Below, piece after piece: positions 52,758-63,000 of a DNA stretch of 64,000 bases (positions within the stretch are counted from its first letter, which is position 1; each line of letters begins with the position of its first letter). Location of the stretch: the NCBI GenBank assembly GCA_963844865.1, contig CAWJPY010000006.1, positions 310,001-374,000 on the forward strand, given 5' to 3'. Made by a program: the position numbers and the translations under genes. Under the pieces are notes generated by a model. The model ran no database searches and had not been told where the DNA came from. It saw only the letters and a program-made list of their open reading frames with translations. The stretch is from CAWJPY01 sp963844865 (GTDB lineage: Bacteria; Acidobacteriota; Thermoanaerobaculia; Thermoanaerobaculales; Sulfomarinibacteraceae).

Positions 52758-55082
52758 ATGACGCTGGCCGCGACCACCCTGCAGGCTTTCCAGCGCGTGC
52801 TCAACGAGGATCTGCGCCAGCCCCGCTACCTGACCGCGGAAGAGGTGCGGGGCGACTGGTGCGACCGGTTCCCCGACCTGGCCAGCGCGCTCCCACCTCC
52901 CTATCCCATCTTCGGGGTCGACGAGGAGCGCGTCCTCACCTACGGCTACCCCATCCTCATCTCCGACGGGGTGTGGCGGCTGCGGCGCGAGCTGGAGAAG
53001 CTGGTGAGCGAGGAGGCCGAGTACCGGCTCCAGGGCGGCGCCCTCGCGGTGAACAAGGAAGGCGTGATGGCGCAGCGGGAGCGCTATACGCGCGCCCTGG
53101 CGACGATCTTCGAGAACGTGTTCATGAACGACTACGGCCGCGGGCTGCTGGAGGTCTTCCTCCTCTTTCACTCCGGGGACGTGGTCCGGTGTCTCAACCA
53201 GGCTGAGCGCGCCGCTCACCGCCAGCACACCGCCTCCGACCGGGCCACCATGGAGGAAGCGCGGCAGGCCATCGCCGGCGTCGCGGCCGATCTTCTGCAG
53301 CGCGCCTCGACGGCGGCCACTGAGCGCTTGAAGCAGCTCGCCGAAGGACCCACGGTGCTCAGCGTGTCGCCGCTGCTGACCCTGGTCTGTCAGGATCAGC
53401 TCCTGCTCACCGAGAGTCACCCCCCGGCCGACCTGACACAGATCGCGGGCTACATCCGGGTCCGTCTGCGCCAGGACCCGGCAAGCCTCATCCGCGTCTG
53501 CGAGCAGGTTCTGCGCCGGCTCCAGGAGCTGGTGCGGCGCCACCCGGAGATTGGCTCCCTGCTCAGCACCGCCGGCGCCGGCCGCCTCCGCCTGGACCAG
53601 ACCAAGACCCTGCTGGAGCCACGGCTGCTGGACGCGCTCAGCGCCGCCAACCTGATCGCGTCCCTGGAGCTGGCGCCGGCCCAGGTCCGCGTTCTGCGCG
53701 AGCTCGGGCTGCGGCTGAAGGCATTCGAGCTCCTGGCCACCCTGCGCCGGAGGATCCGGGCCATGGAACGGCGCGGATCCGAGCTGGTGCTCACCGGGGG
53801 CGCGACCGCCGTCGCGCCGTCCACCCGCCCCTTCGACTTCGCTGCGCCCGGCGTGGTGGAGTCCCTGGTGCGGCGCTGCGGCCTGGTGTACGACCTCACC
53901 AACTTCACCGCCGTGCTGGAAGCGGTGCGCAAGCGGGGGCACGCAGCGGAGGAGAAGGCGCTCCAGTTCATGTACATCTTCCAGAACCGGCTGGAGGACA
54001 TCCGCCGCCGCCGGGTGCTCAACTTCGAGAAGTTCCTCGGCGACGGCGCCCTGTACTCCTCCCGCCGGGCGACCCGGGTCCTCGCCGCCGCGTGCGAGAT
54101 CCAGCGTCTCTACGATCACCTGAGGCACAGTGGCTTCCCCTTCGACAAGGGCATCCGCTTCGCTCTCAACTTCGGCACCTACCGACTCCTGCCCATGCTC
54201 AACCGTTCGGACGAGCCCCTGCGCTTCGAGTTCTTCGGTCACGGCATCGTGGAGCTGGCGCGCCTCACGACGGGCAAGAGCACCCGCGAGGTGGAGGAGA
54301 TCGCGGAGTTCCTCATCCACGCCGGCTACAACACCGCCTCGGTGGAGCACTTCCTGGCGCCCCTCATGGCAGCGCGCAGCGGCCATCAACCCGGCGGTCG
54401 CCGTTCCTACACCGCATCCATCGACAACCGCGGCGAGCTGATCAACGAGGGCATGGTGCTCACCCTGCCCTTCCTGGCCGAGCTGGAGAAGGAACTCAAC
54501 AACTCCGAGTACGAGGTGATCGACTTCGACGAGCTCCGCTGGGCGGTGCTGCCGGTGGACAACCGCGATCCCGACAGCCTGTTCGTCGGCCTGCGCTACC
54601 TGGGAGTGGCCCGCCTCAAGGGTCTGTCGCCACAGGAGCTGGTGGAGGCCACGGTGTGGGAGCAGCTCCCGGCAACGGGTCTGGAGAGCCGCCGGCCCAC
54701 CTCCTTGATCGACCTCTTGCGCCAGCTCGCCCAGGAGGCCGAGGCGGGCGACGAGCCGACCGCGGCGCACACCATCTCCGACGACCTCCTCGTGGTGAGC
54801 TACGTCCAGGCCGAGGGCGCCAGACGATGGATCTTCGGCGAGTACCGGCCCAGCGACGATGTCGTCCTGCACGCGGTGCCCATGGCCATCCGCGCTCCCG
54901 AGCTCGGCGCGGACGACGCGCTCGAGACCTGGCTCTTCCGCCATCGCTTCGACTTGGCCAAGCTCTACGACGGGGTGCGCCGCGACAACGCCGGGGTGTC
55001 GACGCCCCTCGCCGCGCTGCGGGGCCGCCCGGGCTTCGTGGCCTGCTTCCTGACCGCTCCCCACCGCGCACCCGGGGAGTAG
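52758..55082 (+). CDS. large protein with degenerate class III nucleotide-cyclase-like domain
   Basis: A 774-residue protein, mostly helical, without a signal peptide or clear membrane segment. Residues about 370-540 resemble a class III cyclase domain: V-Y-D-L-T-N-F-T fits the first metal-Asp motif, K-F-L-G-D-G-A-L-Y the second (G-D-G), then F-A-L-N-F-G-T and F-F-G-H-G-I-V-E-L-A-R-L in place of the usual G-D-x-V-N-x-A-x-R-L. The substrate-stabilising Asn is replaced, so catalysis is uncertain. No other domain was recognised. The ATG at 52758 follows TGGAG at short spacing. It lies alone between two repeat-rich spacers. A regulatory protein is the best guess. Confidence 0.7.
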   Translation: MTLAATTLQAFQRVLNEDLRQPRYLTAEEVRGDWCDRFPDLASALPPPYPIFGVDEERVLTYGYPILISDGVWRLRRELEKLVSEEAEYRLQGGALAVNKEGVMAQRERYTRALATIFENVFMNDYGRGLLEVFLLFHSGDVVRCLNQAERAAHRQHTASDRATMEEARQAIAGVAADLLQRASTAATERLKQLAEGPTVLSVSPLLTLVCQDQLLLTESHPPADLTQIAGYIRVRLRQDPASLIRVCEQVLRRLQELVRRHPEIGSLLSTAGAGRLRLDQTKTLLEPRLLDALSAANLIASLELAPAQVRVLRELGLRLKAFELLATLRRRIRAMERRGSELVLTGGATAVAPSTRPFDFAAPGVVESLVRRCGLVYDLTNFTAVLEAVRKRGHAAEEKALQFMYIFQNRLEDIRRRRVLNFEKFLGDGALYSSRRATRVLAAACEIQRLYDHLRHSGFPFDKGIRFALNFGTYRLLPMLNRSDEPLRFEFFGHGIVELARLTTGKSTREVEEIAEFLIHAGYNTASVEHFLAPLMAARSGHQPGGRRSYTASIDNRGELINEGMVLTLPFLAELEKELNNSEYEVIDFDELRWAVLPVDNRDPDSLFVGLRYLGVARLKGLSPQELVEATVWEQLPATGLESRRPTSLIDLLRQLAQEAEAGDEPTAAHTISDDLLVVSYVQAEGARRWIFGEYRPSDDVVLHAVPMAIRAPELGADDALETWLFRHRFDLAKLYDGVRRDNAGVSTPLAALRGRPGFVACFLTAPHRAPGE

Positions 55083-55098
55083 CGGCGGCAATAAAGGG

Positions 55099-55165
55099 GG
55101 TGCCAGGCACCGTCGGAGACGGTCCGAGAAACCCTTTCGCTTCACTTGCGGCGGTGCCTGGCACC
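55099..55165. repeat. GGTGCCAGGCACC box pair (family R2), copy 3
   Basis: GGTGCCAGGCACC (55099-55111) and GGTGCCTGGCACC (55153-55165) enclose 41 bases. The text after the second box, CTCTCTGGTGCTCCCGAAGC, is repeated exactly after the single box at 55357-55369, so a 33-base segment is duplicated about 200 bases apart. Confidence 0.9.
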
Positions 55166-55213
55166 CTCTCTGGTGCTCCCGAAGCGCTGCGCCTCAGCTC
55201 GTCCCGCGGGCGT

Positions 55214-55345
55214 GCCACTGGTGACACTTTCACGAAGTGGGGCGGACCGTTCGCGCGTGGCGTGGGCTCGTGAAAGTGTCAGCGGTGGCAACCACGGGGA
55301 ACGCGTCGACAGCATCTGCGCGTCGCCAGAGCCCTCGCTTCGGGT
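55214..55345 (+). repeat. hairpin repeat family R1, copy B
   Basis: Arms 55214-55235 and 55268-55289 form a 22-bp stem with the same single G-T pair and mismatch as copy A. The inner part of the stem (TTTCACGA/TCGTGAAA) differs from copy A (TTTTCGG/CCGAAAA), yet both sides change together. Conserved CAACCACGGGGAACGCGTCG follows the right arm. Confidence 0.88.
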
Positions 55346-55407
55346 AGGCCAGAGGGGGTGCCTGGCACCCTCTCTGGTGCTCCCGAAGCCCCTCGCCGTG
55401 GAACGGA

Positions 55408-55530
55408 TCGCTGCTCGCTGACCGCCGCCGCCGACACCTGACGCTGCCGTGGTCGCTGATAGCCGTCGCTGGCGCTGTGCCTGATCGCCGACGCCGGTCG
55501 CGGTCGCTGCCACTGTCCGCGGCCACTGTG
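55408..55530. repeat. degenerate GATCGCTGCCGC-type spacer repeat
   Basis: Low-complexity text of CGCTGACCGCC, GTCGCTGATAGCC, GGTCGCGGTCGCTGCC variants, similar to the spacer blocks at 25080-25205 and 30118-30240. Confidence 0.55.
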
Positions 55531-55573
55531 TGTGGGCGGGGGCGCTCGCGAATCGGGAATCGAAGATTCGAAG

Positions 55574-56476
55574 CTAGAGATTCGCTTCGTCGACGAGCTT
55601 GAGGAAGCTGGCGTAGCGGTCCGCGTCGACCTCGCCGCGAACGACGGCCTCCTTCACGGCGCAGTCGGGCTCGTGCTGGTGGCGGCAGTCGGAAAAGCGG
55701 CAGCCGGTCCTGCGGCCCGCGATCTCCGGGAAGGCGTCCTCCAGCTCCTGCTGCACCGCCTGCCACACGCCGAACTCCTTGAGCCCCGGGGTGTCGACCA
55801 CGAAGCCGCCGTAGGGGAGGGGCATCAGCTCGGCGGTGCTGGTGGTGTGGGTCCCCTTGCCCGTGGCCTCCGAGATGGAGCCGACCTTGAGCCGGAAGCC
55901 CGGGTAGACGGCGTTCAGCAGCGACGACTTGCCCACGCCCGATGGGCCGCAGAACAGGGTGGTGCGTCCCGCCAGCAACCGTTTCACCGACCCCAACCCC
56001 CAACCGGTCCGCGCCGACACCCTGAGCACCTGGTACCCGACGCGCTCATAGATGGACAGCCACGTCTCGAGCTCCCCCAGGCCGCGGTCGATCTTGTTGA
56101 CGGTGATGATGGGGCTGATCCGCGCCAGCTCGCACGCGACCAGGAAGCGGTCCAGCAGCCCCCGCTTGGGCTCGGGCTCGGAGACCGCGAGGACCACCAG
56201 CGCCTGGTCCACGTTGGCCGCCAGGACCTGGGCGCGCCCCCCGGAGGGCGCACGGCGCTGGAGACAGTTGGTGCGCGGCCGCACCGCCACCACCACCCCG
56301 TCGCCCGCCTGCATGTCCACCCCGACCCGATCCCCCACCACGAGCTGGGCCGCCGCCGGGGTGCCACCCTCCCACGTGAGGCGACGCCGTGACGCCATGA
56401 CCAGCGTCCGGTCTCCGATCTGGACCCGGGCGAGAGGGCCGTGGGTCGCGATGATGGTGCCCTCGGTCAGCTCCAT
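55574..56476 (-). CDS. rsgA: ribosome small subunit-dependent GTPase A
   Basis: Late 30S maturation factor. The 300-residue protein has an N-terminal OB fold, then a circularly permuted GTPase: G4 N-K-I-D (127-130), G1 G177-P-S-G-V-G-K-S and G3 D-T-P-G (228-231). The C-terminal zinc site is C259-x4-C264-x-H266-x5-C272. ATG 56476 gives the usual N-terminus (M-E-L-T-E-G-T-I-I). Nothing is unusual in length or motifs. Confidence 0.96.
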   Translation of the reverse strand: MELTEGTIIATHGPLARVQIGDRTLVMASRRRLTWEGGTPAAAQLVVGDRVGVDMQAGDGVVVAVRPRTNCLQRRAPSGGRAQVLAANVDQALVVLAVSEPEPKRGLLDRFLVACELARISPIITVNKIDRGLGELETWLSIYERVGYQVLRVSARTGWGLGSVKRLLAGRTTLFCGPSGVGKSSLLNAVYPGFRLKVGSISEATGKGTHTTSTAELMPLPYGGFVVDTPGLKEFGVWQAVQQELEDAFPEIAGRRTGCRFSDCRHQHEPDCAVKEAVVRGEVDADRYASFLKLVDEANL

Positions 56477-56532
56477 GATCGCGGCAGTATACCCGGACAG
56501 CCTCCCAGCAACGGCAGAACGGGCGGCCGCCC

Positions 56533-59500
56533 TCAAGGTGCGGCGGCCACCAGGCGGGGAGGCCGCAGCATCAGCTCGTCGAGGGCGTGGCAGAAGCGTG
56601 CGAAACGGGGGTAGTCACCGGGCGCGATGGTCTGGGCCGGCACCTGGAGGGTGAGCGTGGAGCGGAAGCCATCCGAGGTCTGCTCCAGGTTCTCCGTGAG
56701 GGACCCCCACTCGGTCCGGAGCTGTCGCGGCTGGCGCCTGATCGTCCATCCCGTGGGGGGCTGGACGGTGACCGTGAAGCGACGCTCGATGGGCAGCTGG
56801 AGGATCAGGGGGTAGCTGCGGGTAGGCAGCGACGCCAGGACCGGAACCAGCGGCCGCCCCAGCACCAGGCTCCGGCAGACCATCGCGTCTCCCTCGTGCT
56901 CGCAGGCGCCGGACAGGCGGAGATCGAAGCTCAGCACCGCGCCCCCTGCCACGGCTGTCAGCTTGCCCTGCACCTCTTCCGCCCCCGGGAACAGGTTCCC
57001 GGCCATCTGCTCGAAGGCCATGCTCACCCGCTCTTTGGACACGCTCGCCACCTGCTCCTGCAGGCGCTCGGCCTCGTTGCCAGCCAGCTCCATCTCCACG
57101 TGGAGCGCGGCGTCGCCGTCACCCTCCACCACGGCCGTCACGGAAACGCGCTGCTCGAGCTGCGGGTTGGGGAAGCTCGGCAGCCGATCCAGGATCGTCA
57201 CCGGCCGCGCGAGGTCGGACAGGGGCAGCACCAACCCGTCCCCCCCCTGCAGGATCGGCCTGATGTGGTCGAACCCGCGCCGCTGCTCCTCCATGTCCAG
57301 CCACACCTCGCTGCCTCCCCGGCGGACCCGCAGGAGGGGCTCGGAGAAGGTGTCGAGGCTGGGCACGGCCAGGTGCGTCCCCGCCAGGGGGCGCGGCCGG
57401 GCCAGCACCAGGTCCACATCCCACCCCTGGTGGATGAGGACGGCGGCCAGGATCAGCAGCCGGTTCCCCTCGCGGCGAGCGTAGCTGGCGCCGGCGGAGG
57501 AGCTCAGCTCCAGCACCGCCCTTCCCGGCTGGACCTGATCGCAGAGGGCCGAGACCAGGGAGCGGACCCTCTCCCGGGGGTCGTCGCCGGTCATGGATGC
57601 AGCCCCCCAGCGATCCAGGTCGACGCCGCCCTGAAGCACCTCCAGGACGCGGTCGCGGATCCCGTCGCCGACCGCGGACCAGGAGACGCCGAAGCCGTAG
57701 CTGACCCACGGCAGCAGCTCCTGGGTGGGCGGTGCGAAGGGCTCGGCCTGCACCGGCGGCACCTGGTCGGCCCGCCAGCGGATCACTCGCAGCCCGTCCT
57801 GCTCCCACTCCTTCCTCGCCAGGCCGGTGAAGTTCCCCTCCACACGGAGGTCGACCTCGGGAGGAACCAGCAGGACGTACTCCGAGCGACCGAAAGCGCG
57901 CTCGGGATCGGCGAACCGGTAGATGTAGGGCGAGAGGTGGCCGCGCGGCGCCACCGAGGTCGGCCCCACGCCGGCCACGTACTCCTCCTCCACCACGTCG
58001 CCGGGCTTGATGTCGGGCAGCGTCACGGTGCCCTCATGGGGGCTCAGATCGGTGGGGACCTCCACGCTGCCGTCGGTCTTGTGCACCTGCACCTTGAGCC
58101 AGAGCGTGTCCGCGAGCGGCTGCAGGACGGACGCCTGCTGCGCCCCCACCGGCGTCAGTGCGCGGGTCACCCCGTGGTAGTAGTAGAGGCTGGAACCGTC
58201 GCCGAACAGCCGTTCCACCGCCTGGTCGAGGAGCAGGACGGCGTCCACATCCCCGGAGGCGGCGCCGGCGTCGGCGAGAACATCCTCGAAAGAGACGCGA
58301 AACGGCTCGTAGAAGGGCTGCCGACCTCCCCGCCAGGACAGAGAGCGCAGGGTCATGTCACCGGGATCCCGACGGAGCGCCTCGGCCAGCGGCTCGGCCA
58401 GCGCACTCGGCTCGCCCGCCGCGAGGACCAGCCGTAGCTCGTCCAGGGCCGGCAGATCCCCCCACCGCGCTACGGCCTGCTCCACCACTTCCGCGGCCCT
58501 GTCGCGATCACCCCGTGCCAGCTCGAGGCGGGCCAGGCTCATGTCCACACCGGGGCTGTCGAAGCGGCCGCGCAGATGCTCGAGGAGGCGCACCGCGTCG
58601 TCGATCTGGCAGCCGGCCACCGCCGTCTCGACCAGGGAAGGGTCCAACGTGTCCGACCGGAGCAGCGTCTGCAGCAGCTCGCGCCGCTCCTGCCACCTGT
58701 CCAGGGCGGCCAGCGCAGCCAGACGGAGCTGGATGACGCTCCGAGAGGCGGGCAGCATCGCCTGCAACCGCGCCAGGCCCTCGTCCACCTCCCGCACCCA
58801 GCCACGCTTGATGGCCTCCTTGACCCAGAGCTCGAGCACCCGGGGATCGTCGCCGTGCTCCTCCACGAGCTCGGTGAGCAGGCGCTCGGCGTCCTCGGGC
58901 CGGTTCTCCCGCACGGCCAGGGTCTGCTCCAGGAGCGGGGTCAGCCCAAGCTCCTGACACGACCGCAGCTCGTCGCGGGCGCGCCGGGCATCGCTGGCGG
59001 CCTCCCCACCGGTCGGCTCATACAGGAAGAAACGCGCCAGGCCCAGGTGCGGCCACGGGTCGGCGGGCGCCCGCGCGACCGCGCGCTCCAGCCAGGAGCG
59101 CGCCGCCACCGGGTCGGCGCGCGCAGTGGCCAGCGCGGCGGCCAACATGAGGTCGGGAACGCTGCCGTCTCCGGCCAGCCGCTCGGTGAGCGCAGTATCG
59201 GCCGGCGGAAGCTCGGCCGCGACCGCCGATGCCGCCCAGGGCCCGTGCCCTTCCCCGGCAACGGTGGCCGCCACCGCATCGCCCCGCTCGTCGAGCAGGC
59301 TCAGCCGCACCCACGGCCGAGTGGGTGACGCCATCTCCACCCGCACCCGGTGCGCGCCCGCGTCCATGTGCACGCGGTACCAGCTCACCCCCGGGTCGGC
59401 CTCACCGCAGCGGCGCAGCTCGGCCACCCGGACGCCGTCCACGGCGAGGTTGATCGAGCCCTCGGCCTCCACGACCAGCCAGCCCTGTACAGCGTCGGCC

Positions 59501-60060
59501 AGATGGAGGGTCCACGCGGCCAGGTAGACGCCCCCCGTGGTCATGGGCTCGGGCGGCGCCACCGCCCCGGTCGCCGTCTCCAGGAGCAGCCGGAAGGGGG
59601 TCCAGGCGTCGTGCCACCGCGTGCCGAGGGGCGGCAGCTCGGCATCCTCAGGCACCACCGTCCGCTCCAGGTCGAGGGTCGAGAAGCTCCCGAACGGTCC
59701 CGCCACCTCGGCCTTCGCCAGGGCACCGTTCGGGGGCCGGTCGGCGAGCTGTCCCTCCACGAGATGGACGATGAAGGCGAGCTCGGGGTCCCGGGGCTCG
59801 CCCACTGCGTCAACGATCTCGGCAGGGGCCCGCAGGTTCGACAGGTTGGCCCGCCACCAGGCGGCGGCGGCCACCGCGTCGGGGCTCTCCGGTGCGTCGG
59901 CGACGGTCTCCAGCGCCAGCTGCCGCGCCCTCTCCAGGTCCAACCCGGCGTCGGCCCGGTAGACGTCGAACCAGCCGGCGGCGGCAGGCGCCGCTCCCCC
60001 CAGGGCCGCCACAGCGACCAGCGCCGCGAGGGCCGAGCGGAGTGGGCCCGCGGTGGTCAT
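56533..60060 (-). CDS. exported DUF3857/transglutaminase-fold protein lacking the catalytic triad
   Basis: A 1175-residue protein with a signal peptide (about 1-28) and a helical repeat region with TPR-like segments (about 30-560). A DUF3857 region (about 600-760; Q-V-H-K-T-D-G-S, D-I-K-P-G-D-V-V) and a transglutaminase-like region (about 830-930) follow. In the latter, the usual G-D-C-K-D-K-A is R-E-G-N-R-L-L and the F-N-H histidine site reads T-F-S-E-P, so it is probably not an active transglutaminase. The ATG at 60060 overlaps the stop of the paralog upstream by 4 bases. A scaffold or partner role beside the active paralog is plausible. Confidence 0.85.
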   Translation of the reverse strand: MTTAGPLRSALAALVAVAALGGAAPAAAGWFDVYRADAGLDLERARQLALETVADAPESPDAVAAAAWWRANLSNLRAPAEIVDAVGEPRDPELAFIVHLVEGQLADRPPNGALAKAEVAGPFGSFSTLDLERTVVPEDAELPPLGTRWHDAWTPFRLLLETATGAVAPPEPMTTGGVYLAAWTLHLADAVQGWLVVEAEGSINLAVDGVRVAELRRCGEADPGVSWYRVHMDAGAHRVRVEMASPTRPWVRLSLLDERGDAVAATVAGEGHGPWAASAVAAELPPADTALTERLAGDGSVPDLMLAAALATARADPVAARSWLERAVARAPADPWPHLGLARFFLYEPTGGEAASDARRARDELRSCQELGLTPLLEQTLAVRENRPEDAERLLTELVEEHGDDPRVLELWVKEAIKRGWVREVDEGLARLQAMLPASRSVIQLRLAALAALDRWQERRELLQTLLRSDTLDPSLVETAVAGCQIDDAVRLLEHLRGRFDSPGVDMSLARLELARGDRDRAAEVVEQAVARWGDLPALDELRLVLAAGEPSALAEPLAEALRRDPGDMTLRSLSWRGGRQPFYEPFRVSFEDVLADAGAASGDVDAVLLLDQAVERLFGDGSSLYYYHGVTRALTPVGAQQASVLQPLADTLWLKVQVHKTDGSVEVPTDLSPHEGTVTLPDIKPGDVVEEEYVAGVGPTSVAPRGHLSPYIYRFADPERAFGRSEYVLLVPPEVDLRVEGNFTGLARKEWEQDGLRVIRWRADQVPPVQAEPFAPPTQELLPWVSYGFGVSWSAVGDGIRDRVLEVLQGGVDLDRWGAASMTGDDPRERVRSLVSALCDQVQPGRAVLELSSSAGASYARREGNRLLILAAVLIHQGWDVDLVLARPRPLAGTHLAVPSLDTFSEPLLRVRRGGSEVWLDMEEQRRGFDHIRPILQGGDGLVLPLSDLARPVTILDRLPSFPNPQLEQRVSVTAVVEGDGDAALHVEMELAGNEAERLQEQVASVSKERVSMAFEQMAGNLFPGAEEVQGKLTAVAGGAVLSFDLRLSGACEHEGDAMVCRSLVLGRPLVPVLASLPTRSYPLILQLPIERRFTVTVQPPTGWTIRRQPRQLRTEWGSLTENLEQTSDGFRSTLTLQVPAQTIAPGDYPRFARFCHALDELMLRPPRLVAAAP

Positions 60061-63000
60061 GGCACCTCCAGGAGGCGCCCCAGGTCGCGCTCCGCACCCA
60101 CCAGGAAGTCGCGCAGGGCGTGCACCTCGGCGGGCTCCACCCGCAGCGCCTCGAGATGGATGAAGCCGTCCACCCGATAGCCGGTGGCGGAGGTCTCGTA
60201 GTGGATGGTCAGCCTGCCGTAGCGGGTGCTGACATCGACGTCGCCCGGCACGGAGGCGGGCGCGCGACCGAGCTCGACCTCCAGCTTCCAGCGCAGGTCC
60301 GGCCGCACCGGCAGCAGCAGGGGACCGCTCCGACGATCACCGGGAGCCACCTGGCCGACCAGCTCCACGGCCCCCGGGAAGGCGCGAATCCCACCCGCTC
60401 CCAGCAAGGCCGACCGCGACACGACGCCGTCGATCTCGACGACGGTGGGATCCCGCCCCGGCACCAGACGCAACACCGGCTCACCGGTCACGTCGGCGCC
60501 GGGGAACTGCGCCTGCAGCCACGCCGCCAGGCGCCGGGGATCGTGGCTGCCGGCGAGCTGGGACCGGCGCCGGTCCGCAGCCTCCCCGGTGTCCTCGTTG
60601 CGCACGGTCAGAGCCACCACACCGGGCTGCTCTCCCGGCCGCAGGGTGTAGTGGTAGGTGGCCAGTCCCGCGCCCGGCGTGGGAGTGATGCGGGGCCGGC
60701 TGTCGGGACCGTCCACCACCAGCACCTGCGCGCCCTGGCAGAGGCTGGGGGGCGGGTAGGTGGCGTGCCCGGCCGCGGTGCCGTCCAGCCACAGATCATC
60801 CTCCGGCAGGTAGGCGATGGCGTGGTTGAAGGTCTCCAGCACGGCCAGGTGGTACGGCGCCACGCCCTGGTCCGCCGTCCGCACCATCACCATCCGAGCC
60901 GGAATCCCCGCCGCGTCATAGAGCGCCACCAGGAGAGCCGCCTTGTCCTTGCAGTCGCCGATCCGGTGCGAGAGCACCCAGTCGGCGGAGAACGGGCGGA
61001 AACGGTGCTCCCCGAACTCCAGGCCCACGTAGCGGATCTCGATGGTCACGAAGAGGTAGATGCGGGAGATCTTCTCGAGACGGTCCGTCACCCCCTCGGT
61101 GAGGCGCGCCGCCGTTTCCTCCACCTGCCGCGAGGGGCGCACTCGGGAGGCGACGTGGCGCTCGTACCAGGTCGCGAGATCGCCCCATTCCGGGTGGTTG
61201 GAGTACACGAGGTAAGGCATGACCAGGTCCGGCGGCGACGGCGGCAGGTCCTCGGGCACCGCCGCTACCTGCCTCCAGCTCCACCGGAGGTGGGTGATGC
61301 CGTCCTGGGTGCTGCGCACCGGCGTCCCCTCCACGTTCACCAGCTCCCAGGCCGGCAGCAGATGCTCCGGACCCGACAGCTCGACCTCGGCCACCAGCGT
61401 CGGCGCGTGGTGGCCGAAGCGCACGATGCCCCCCTCGTAGGCGCCGGTCTCGTTGGCCTCCGCGGTCTCGCTGAGCACGTAGGACACCTCGATCAGGTCG
61501 CCGTCCTCGAGCTTCGGGAAGCGCAGGACGCGGAGGCGGGTGTCGTAGTACAGGTTGAACTCGGGATCCGCGAGGCGGGGGGTGTCGGCCTGACGCGCCG
61601 CGATCTCGCTGCCGTCTGCGCGCAGGATGCGCGCCGCCAGCACCCGCAGACGCTGGCGCTCGGCGACGTAGGGCAGCTGCTGGGCGGCGAACTCGCTGGC
61701 GCGGTCGGCGTCGCGGATGAGCCACGCCCGCTGGACCCGGCGCTCGGTGAGCTGGGAGGGCAGGAAGCGGACCTCGGTGTGGTCGAGAAGGACCGTGACC
61801 GGTGTGCTCTCCGTCGCGCTCCCCGCCAGCTCCCAGAGGTCGTGGGGGGAGCGCACCCACGCCAGGTCCTCGGCCTCGTGGCCGAGAAGGCTGAGCAGGC
61901 GCTGCGCCCTGCGCTCCTGGGGCCGCAGCTCGAGCACCCGCTGCGCCAGCTGAACCGTCCGATCCTCCTCGCCCCGGGCGTGCTCGAGCGTGGCCAGCTC
62001 GAGGAGGAGGTCCACGTGATCGGGGCAGCGGTCGAGGCCCTGCTGCACCACCTTTAGAGCGCCGTCACCGCCCCCGGCCGCCATCATCCGCGCCAGCCGG
62101 ATGCGCACCTCGGGCTGATTGGGGTCCGCGTCCAGGCTGGCCGCGAGCAGGGCCCGCAGCTCGGCCCCGTCGTCGCACGCCTGGGCCAACCGCTGCCGCA
62201 GCACCAGGGTGTCCTGGGCCGCGGGCGCCACCGCCTGGAGACGCTCCAGAGCGGTCCGCGCCAGATCCCAGCGCCTGGCATTGAGGGCCGCCCGGCCCAG
62301 CGCCGCCGCCGCCGCCATCGACGCGGGTGCGGCGGCCGAGGTCTGCGCCAGCCAGGGCAGGGCGATGGGCCCCCACAGGATGGTCTCCAGCTCATGCCGA
62401 GTGGCTCGGGCGGCCGGGTCCCCGATGTCCGCCAGAGACCGCAGGCCCTCCTCCACGAGACCCCCCCGGGCGTAGGAGCGGGCGAGCTGGATCCGGGCGG
62501 GCAAGAGGTCGGGCGCTGCCGCCACCGCATCCCTGAGGAGCCGGCGTGCCTGGGCGGCATCGGTGGTGAGCATCCACTCCAGCAGGCGGGCATCCCCCGG
62601 TGCATCGGCACGGGCGGTGCGGCACATCACCTCCGCCTCGCCCGAGCCCTGGGGCTCAGGGTGGCGGGCCACCAGGTAGGCCGCCAGGGCGATGGCGGCG
62701 CCATCGGCGCCCCGGGTCACGTCGCGACGGAGCTCCTCCTCAAGGGTCCGCACCGTCGCCGGCCGGCGCGCCACGGCCGCGGTCGGGCGCGGCGCCTGCT
62801 CGACCTCGCGCACGCCTTCCAGGGGGGAGCCGTCGGGAGCCGTCACCCGCGCCCGCAACCACCAGTCGTCGCTCTCCGAGGCCACGGCCACCACCAGCAG
62901 GTTGTCACCCCGGCGCAGCCAGGAGGAGGCGGCGTGCTGGTCCTCCGCGCGCTGCAGAGGGTGCGGCGTGGTCAGCAGGTCCTCGCCGTTCAGCCAGACC

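Larger units (their letters stand above)
55083..55573. other. 491-base repeat-filled spacer, no gene
   Basis: Contains R2 box pairs (55099-55165 and a single box at 55357-55369), hairpin R1 copy B (55214-55345) and GATCGCTGCCGC-type text (55408-55530). The right end (55551-55573) has short GAATCG/GATTCG words. No coding frame is credible. Confidence 0.7.

Noticed and set aside
52590..55145. Very long minus-strand frame opposite the cyclase-like gene
   Set aside because: It mirrors the codon structure of the plus-strand gene and its translation has no protein family features; many genes in this window show the same effect.
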